This document shows, in pieces, positions 54,996-64,000 of a stretch of 64,000 nt of DNA (the stretch's first letter is position 1; each line of letters starts with the position of its first letter). The notes beneath the pieces are model-generated. The model worked only from the letters and a program-made list of their open reading frames with translations. It did no database searches and was not told where the DNA came from. The translations under genes were made by a program, and so were the position numbers. The DNA is from Albula goreensis (Eukaryota; Chordata; Actinopteri; Albuliformes; Albulidae): contig CM040748.1 in the NCBI GenBank assembly GCA_022829145.1, positions 5,907,501-5,971,500 of the forward strand. The letters run 5' to 3'.

Positions 54996-57000
54996 ACACA
55001 TCACTCTGGGCATGGCCTCATTTTTGTGCATGCAATGTGACTCCTTTGCGGTACATGTCATTTGATGCTGAACCGTATAAGGTGTGTGGTAGTTAGGCTT
55101 GTATTTCACAATACTGGTTGTGTTCCACATTTTTTTCTTGTTTGCATCATGTTTACTTTCATTAGTCCTCAATAATTAGTCATGTAACACTTGGGTCATA
55201 ATCATATTACTTAGATTATCACAGAAAAGATACATGTCCGTAAAATTATTCTGTCCATTCATATATAAACTAGGTATTTTTACATGGATATTGGTTTAGT
55301 GCATTGGTGTTCCGTACACATTGGCTGGCGGATGTCTTTGCCTCTCCAGTACTGCCTTTCAGGCCTGAATTAAGATGTACTAGCACACCTTCAGTGGTAA
55401 TGGAAAACTGTGGAAGTGCCCAGCCATCATCCTCTCCCCATTCATTATAATGGGAGTCATGTGGATTATGTTCCCTGCAGTTCTGCCAGAGAAAATAGAG
55501 AAGGTCCTTGAGTAATTCTGTGTTTATATTATGCAAGAGTTTTAACATTCTTTTCACGCCATGTAGTTCATAATAGTTATGATGCATCACAAATAAATGC
55601 TATCCATCCTCCTTTTGGGACCTCATATCGTTCAATCTAGCTCAGAGTAATGGTTTTCTGCTTTCCGCTTATAATTTCACAGTCCTTACCTTGGTTGTGA
55701 AATTCAGCATAGCCTACCTTAACCTGAAATTAGAACCTGTCAATGACTATGAACACTACAACATGTTTCAAGTACTTTGTCACTACCCACAGCACAGTAG
55801 TTCATAATATGTGTACTTTCAAAAGATGAATGCACTCTGTACTCTGATAATTTGAGAATTTTAAGTAAATACTATGTAGGGGGTGTGGGCCAATATACAG
55901 TTTACCAATAGCCCCAACACCCTGCAATAAAAGTCTTGCCCCAGCATAATTGATATCAATCCTCTCTTTCTGCTTCATTGAATTTTAACTGAGTGTTCTG
56001 GCACAAAATGGCTGACATACGTCACTCAGATGGATGTTACACATTGGTGGTAGTAAACAATTTTTTTTTCCATTTTCCCCTACTCCGGAAAATAATTATT
56101 CATCCTTCGCTTTTGGAAATATTGAGAAGTGCAGCGCCAGAATGAGTCAAGTTTCAGCTCCTTGTGTGAGTGCTGGGGAAACAGGCCCACCTTGTTTGAA
56201 GGAGCTGACAAAGAGAACCCTGTTCTGTTGTAGCGGCCCCCCCTGGGAGTCTCCACAAACATTTCTGCGCCAAGAGTCGGTCACCGCTGTAGCCCAATTT
56301 GCATTTCCACACCTCTGTTGGAGTCGGCGTGGCTCAGTCTTGCCACCGAGAAAATGCGCTCGTTTCTCCGACTCAAAGACAAAAGCATTATTCAGACCAG
56401 TTTGGCTTAATCAGGAAACTGATTTTACGATATCTTAATATTGTATCACGTTCATTTTCATTTCAAAGCCTCAGAAAGGTTTTGCTGTAATGCCCTGTGC
56501 TACGATTGATCTATGATCTGAGAATACACTCTACACACATTAGCATCTGTTGCTCTGATCTCCTCTGTACCACATTGAACATGAGATTATAATTTCCCAT
56601 GGAAAAAAAATGACCTCCATCTTTTAAACTTTGAAATTTCATGTCAAGTTGAACACATGCTTTGAATACCATATAAAAGATTTTTCTTTGAACTCAGTTA
56701 AGTTTAACACCAAAACAATAGTTCAGACTTATTTAACACACTGTGTTTGTCATGACTGCAGAAAATTCCATTTATGATATTTAACTATTAGCATGTAAAA
56801 CATAAGACACAGAAGTTCTGTATTCATTTATTTCTTGTCTCTCCATTGTGCAAACAGCTCATATGGGTCACAAAGGCAAGCCCCACCCTTAGTTATAGAA
56901 TGCCTTCAAATAAAGCATGAAGTTATTTGGACAAAAAGTACGACACAAATCATACTCAGACAGCATGCGATCCATATTTGCTGACATGACGGGTATGAGG
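54996..57000. other. intergenic region between arpc1a and arpc1b
   Basis: No gene recognised in 2 kb. An open frame near 56034-56438 has no recognisable protein content. A GC-richer patch at 56150-56370 contains a perfect octamer ATTTGCAT (56297-56304), a possible POU-factor site. Confidence 0.6.
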
Positions 57001-57099
57001 AGTTAAACTGCCGGCCCTCCTCAAAAAAAAGCCGCCTCCACACAAGGAAGTGCTTACATGTCTCAAGCAGGAAAAGGGAAGTGGAACAGTTTTTTAGGG

Positions 57100-57221
57100 A
57101 GAAGGTTTTCTTTAGTTCATTCAGAGCTCAGCTAGTGTTCGTGTTGACTGCTCAGAGTCCATGAACTGAGGTTCCTGGTGCAGATTTGATCCACCTAGAT
57201 TTTCTTCAGCTTTCCTAAAGG
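57100..57221 (+). other. arpc1b: predicted arpc1b noncoding first exon
   Basis: The segment ending CTTTCCTAAAGG is followed by a consensus donor GTGAGTATG at 57222, and the next exon has an acceptor (ctttacag) at 58244. Upstream at 57044-57052 and 57075-57084 are ETS-like AAGGAAGTG and AGGGAAGTGG sites, which fits the blood-cell expression known for ARPC1B. The start point is a guess. Confidence 0.4.
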
Positions 57222-58284
57222 GTGAGTATGATCTGCTCCTCCTGGCATACATAGCTGTTCTCAGAGTTTTGCTTTTACTTTATCAGAGTCTGTGAATGCA
57301 AGAGTTTTCCATGCCTGCGATGAAGATTCTTTCTCAATCTTTTTCTTTTTTTTTGGTCCTAAAAGAGTTTCAGATCTTTTGTTAACAGGGTATTATTTTA
57401 TGCAATTACAGGAGCAGTTTTGTTTAAAAAAATAATTTTGCATTTCTTAGCTGTCCAATGTAAGAACAAATTTTCCATGTAGCACATTCATGTTTGTGCA
57501 GATCGATGGTCATAATTAGTCATTGCTGCATTTGACATGGGGTTAACAGTGAGGAGTGATGGGTAATTAGCGCAAAGTGCGCGAGGCACGGTCATGAATG
57601 TAACTGCATCTTAAAATAATGACATCTATAGTTAATGAGTACATCAAACAGGTTCTGTATAATCATTATGTTATACTGTTGTGAAATAATGGCAGGTTCT
57701 TACAGAAAAATAATGAAGTGCACAGCCAAATCATTTGCCGTGACCTGTGTTGTTTTGATGCCGCAGTGAACATCAGTCGTTTATTGTCTGCATGTCACAT
57801 TCCAGTGTGGTCTGGGTTCAATTAACCATGCAAGGGAGATGAAAAACAGACCCGGAGTCCCTGACATTTTTATTACCCACGCCATGGAGGAGTCTGGAAT
57901 TGTTTCGATTGAAGCAATTGACTTTGGACGCAGTTGTGTTTGTTTAATAGCCTGCCACATTGACAGCTTCTCCTTTTAACATCAGCTTAGGGAAGTATGC
58001 AATTCAGCTAGGCAATTTAACCACCATAAACTACCACACCTACATTTTTAATTGATAATGTTCCATAGGTTAACAAAGCCATTCCTTTTCATAAATGCAT
58101 TTAGGAAATATCATTGGCAAGAGCTTGTTAAATAATAAATTTATATGTTTTATCAGTTATCTGCATTCAGGTCTGCATTAACAACAAACTGAAGGCAAAA
58201 ACATAGTGGGCTTTTTTTAAATGTATTTTGTCTCTGCTTTACAGAGCTGCATCAAACTTCCTTTAATCTGCAGTGTCATCGAGA

Positions 58285-63442
<5,158 letters not shown>

Positions 63443-63516
63443 GTGAGTAGTAAGAATAAGAAAAGCTTTTGACAATTTTACAAAAAATGAAACATTATTT
63501 AAAAACAATGGTATGG

Positions 63517-63700
63517 GGGACCTTTGGGTGGCTCACAGGATAGGTTGCTGCCTGTTAGCCCTGAGGGTTCAATCCCTGGTCTTGCCATTGCTGGCTATGG
63601 TCAGAGGTCTATCAGCCAGCCTCGCTGGGGTTCGATGAGGGGTAAGCCATCTAAGCTTGTTCAGTTGGTCTCTTTGCGATACCAATGGTGCCCACTCTGT
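63517..63700 (+). mobile_element. tRNA-headed SINE candidate in arpc1b intron 5
   Basis: An A-box-like TGGCTCACAGG (63529-63539) is followed 27 nt later by a B-box GGTTCAATCC (63566-63575), the internal RNA polymerase III promoter layout of a tRNA-derived SINE. The body continues with GCTGGCTATGGTCAGAGGTC. The 3' end is not defined. A 140-codon open frame across it is not considered a gene. Confidence 0.45.
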
Positions 63701-64000
63701 CATGCTTGGGTGCCTGAGGAGGCACAAACTAATTATACGCTGACTACGTCTCCCTCCAACATCATAGGCAGTGTGCAGTTAGTGGTGCGGCTGCAGCGTG
63801 ACAAGAAGCGAGAGCGTCGTCACGTAAATCGGAAGAGTCACGTGGTCGATTTCTCCGCCCAAAAGCTGTCAGGGCGGGTGCTGCATCTTTTCCGCACTGA
63901 AGCTATTTTGGCCTTATCTATTTTTGCAGCAATGTTTGTAGGATAATTGTTATTCTCTTAATACTGTGTTTAGTATTGCCCCAATAAGCACACTGTAGTA

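Noticed and set aside
56034-56438. 134-codon frame between arpc1a and arpc1b
   Set aside because: No known motif, no exon borders in support; treated as chance.
63524-63946. 140-codon open frame on the plus strand in arpc1b intron 5
   Set aside because: It overlaps a tRNA-headed SINE candidate, has no recognisable domain and lies inside an intron; it does not resemble the expected arpc1b exon 6.

Overview
The window is vertebrate nuclear DNA, almost certainly from a ray-finned fish. Genes are split into many short exons with conserved GT-AG boundaries, the spacers are AT-rich, and repeats of types familiar from teleost genomes are scattered through it (a hAT-like MITE carrying the ATCGATTAATC motif, a tRNA-headed SINE candidate, and a short dispersed family recognisable by GCATTTAGCAGATGCTTTTATCC-like ends). 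There are no operons, CRISPR arrays or prokaryotic features. The species cannot be fixed from the sequence alone.

Four protein-coding genes are supported. From 225 to 26132 on the minus strand lie the first ten coding exons (383 codons) of smurf1, a C2-WW-WW-HECT ubiquitin ligase; the HECT exons lie beyond the left edge. Its first intron (6106-26077) is 20 kb and holds no recognisable exon. A gene-free 5.7 kb interval (26133-31870) separates it from a complete, intact sarcomeric myosin heavy chain on the plus strand, myh16: 41 coding exons from 32429 to 47210, 1945 codons, plus a predicted TATA box, a leader exon and a spliced 3' UTR. Then come two tandem plus-strand paralogues of the Arp2/3 complex WD40 subunit: complete arpc1a (50134-54585, 370 codons) and the 5' half of arpc1b (58285 to beyond the right edge; five coding exons seen).

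From memory of the human map, the order and strands SMURF1(-) MYH16(+) ARPC1A(+) ARPC1B(+) match human 7q22.1, except that no KPNA7 exon is visible between smurf1 and myh16. The genes are neighbours by ancestry rather than by pathway: arpc1a and arpc1b are alternative subunits of the same actin-nucleating complex, myh16 is a thick-filament motor, and smurf1 is a ubiquitin ligase acting in TGF-beta/BMP signalling and RhoA turnover.

The most useful unusual points are: a MYH16 reading frame that is open throughout, whereas the human gene is frameshifted; two GC-AG introns, one in myh16 and one in arpc1a; a myh16 intron pattern unlike the usual sarcomeric myosins; TAGC/GCTA-rich zones in the first introns of both smurf1 and arpc1a; and several regulatory-looking or foldable motifs in noncoding DNA. 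I found no evidence of a wholly new biological system.
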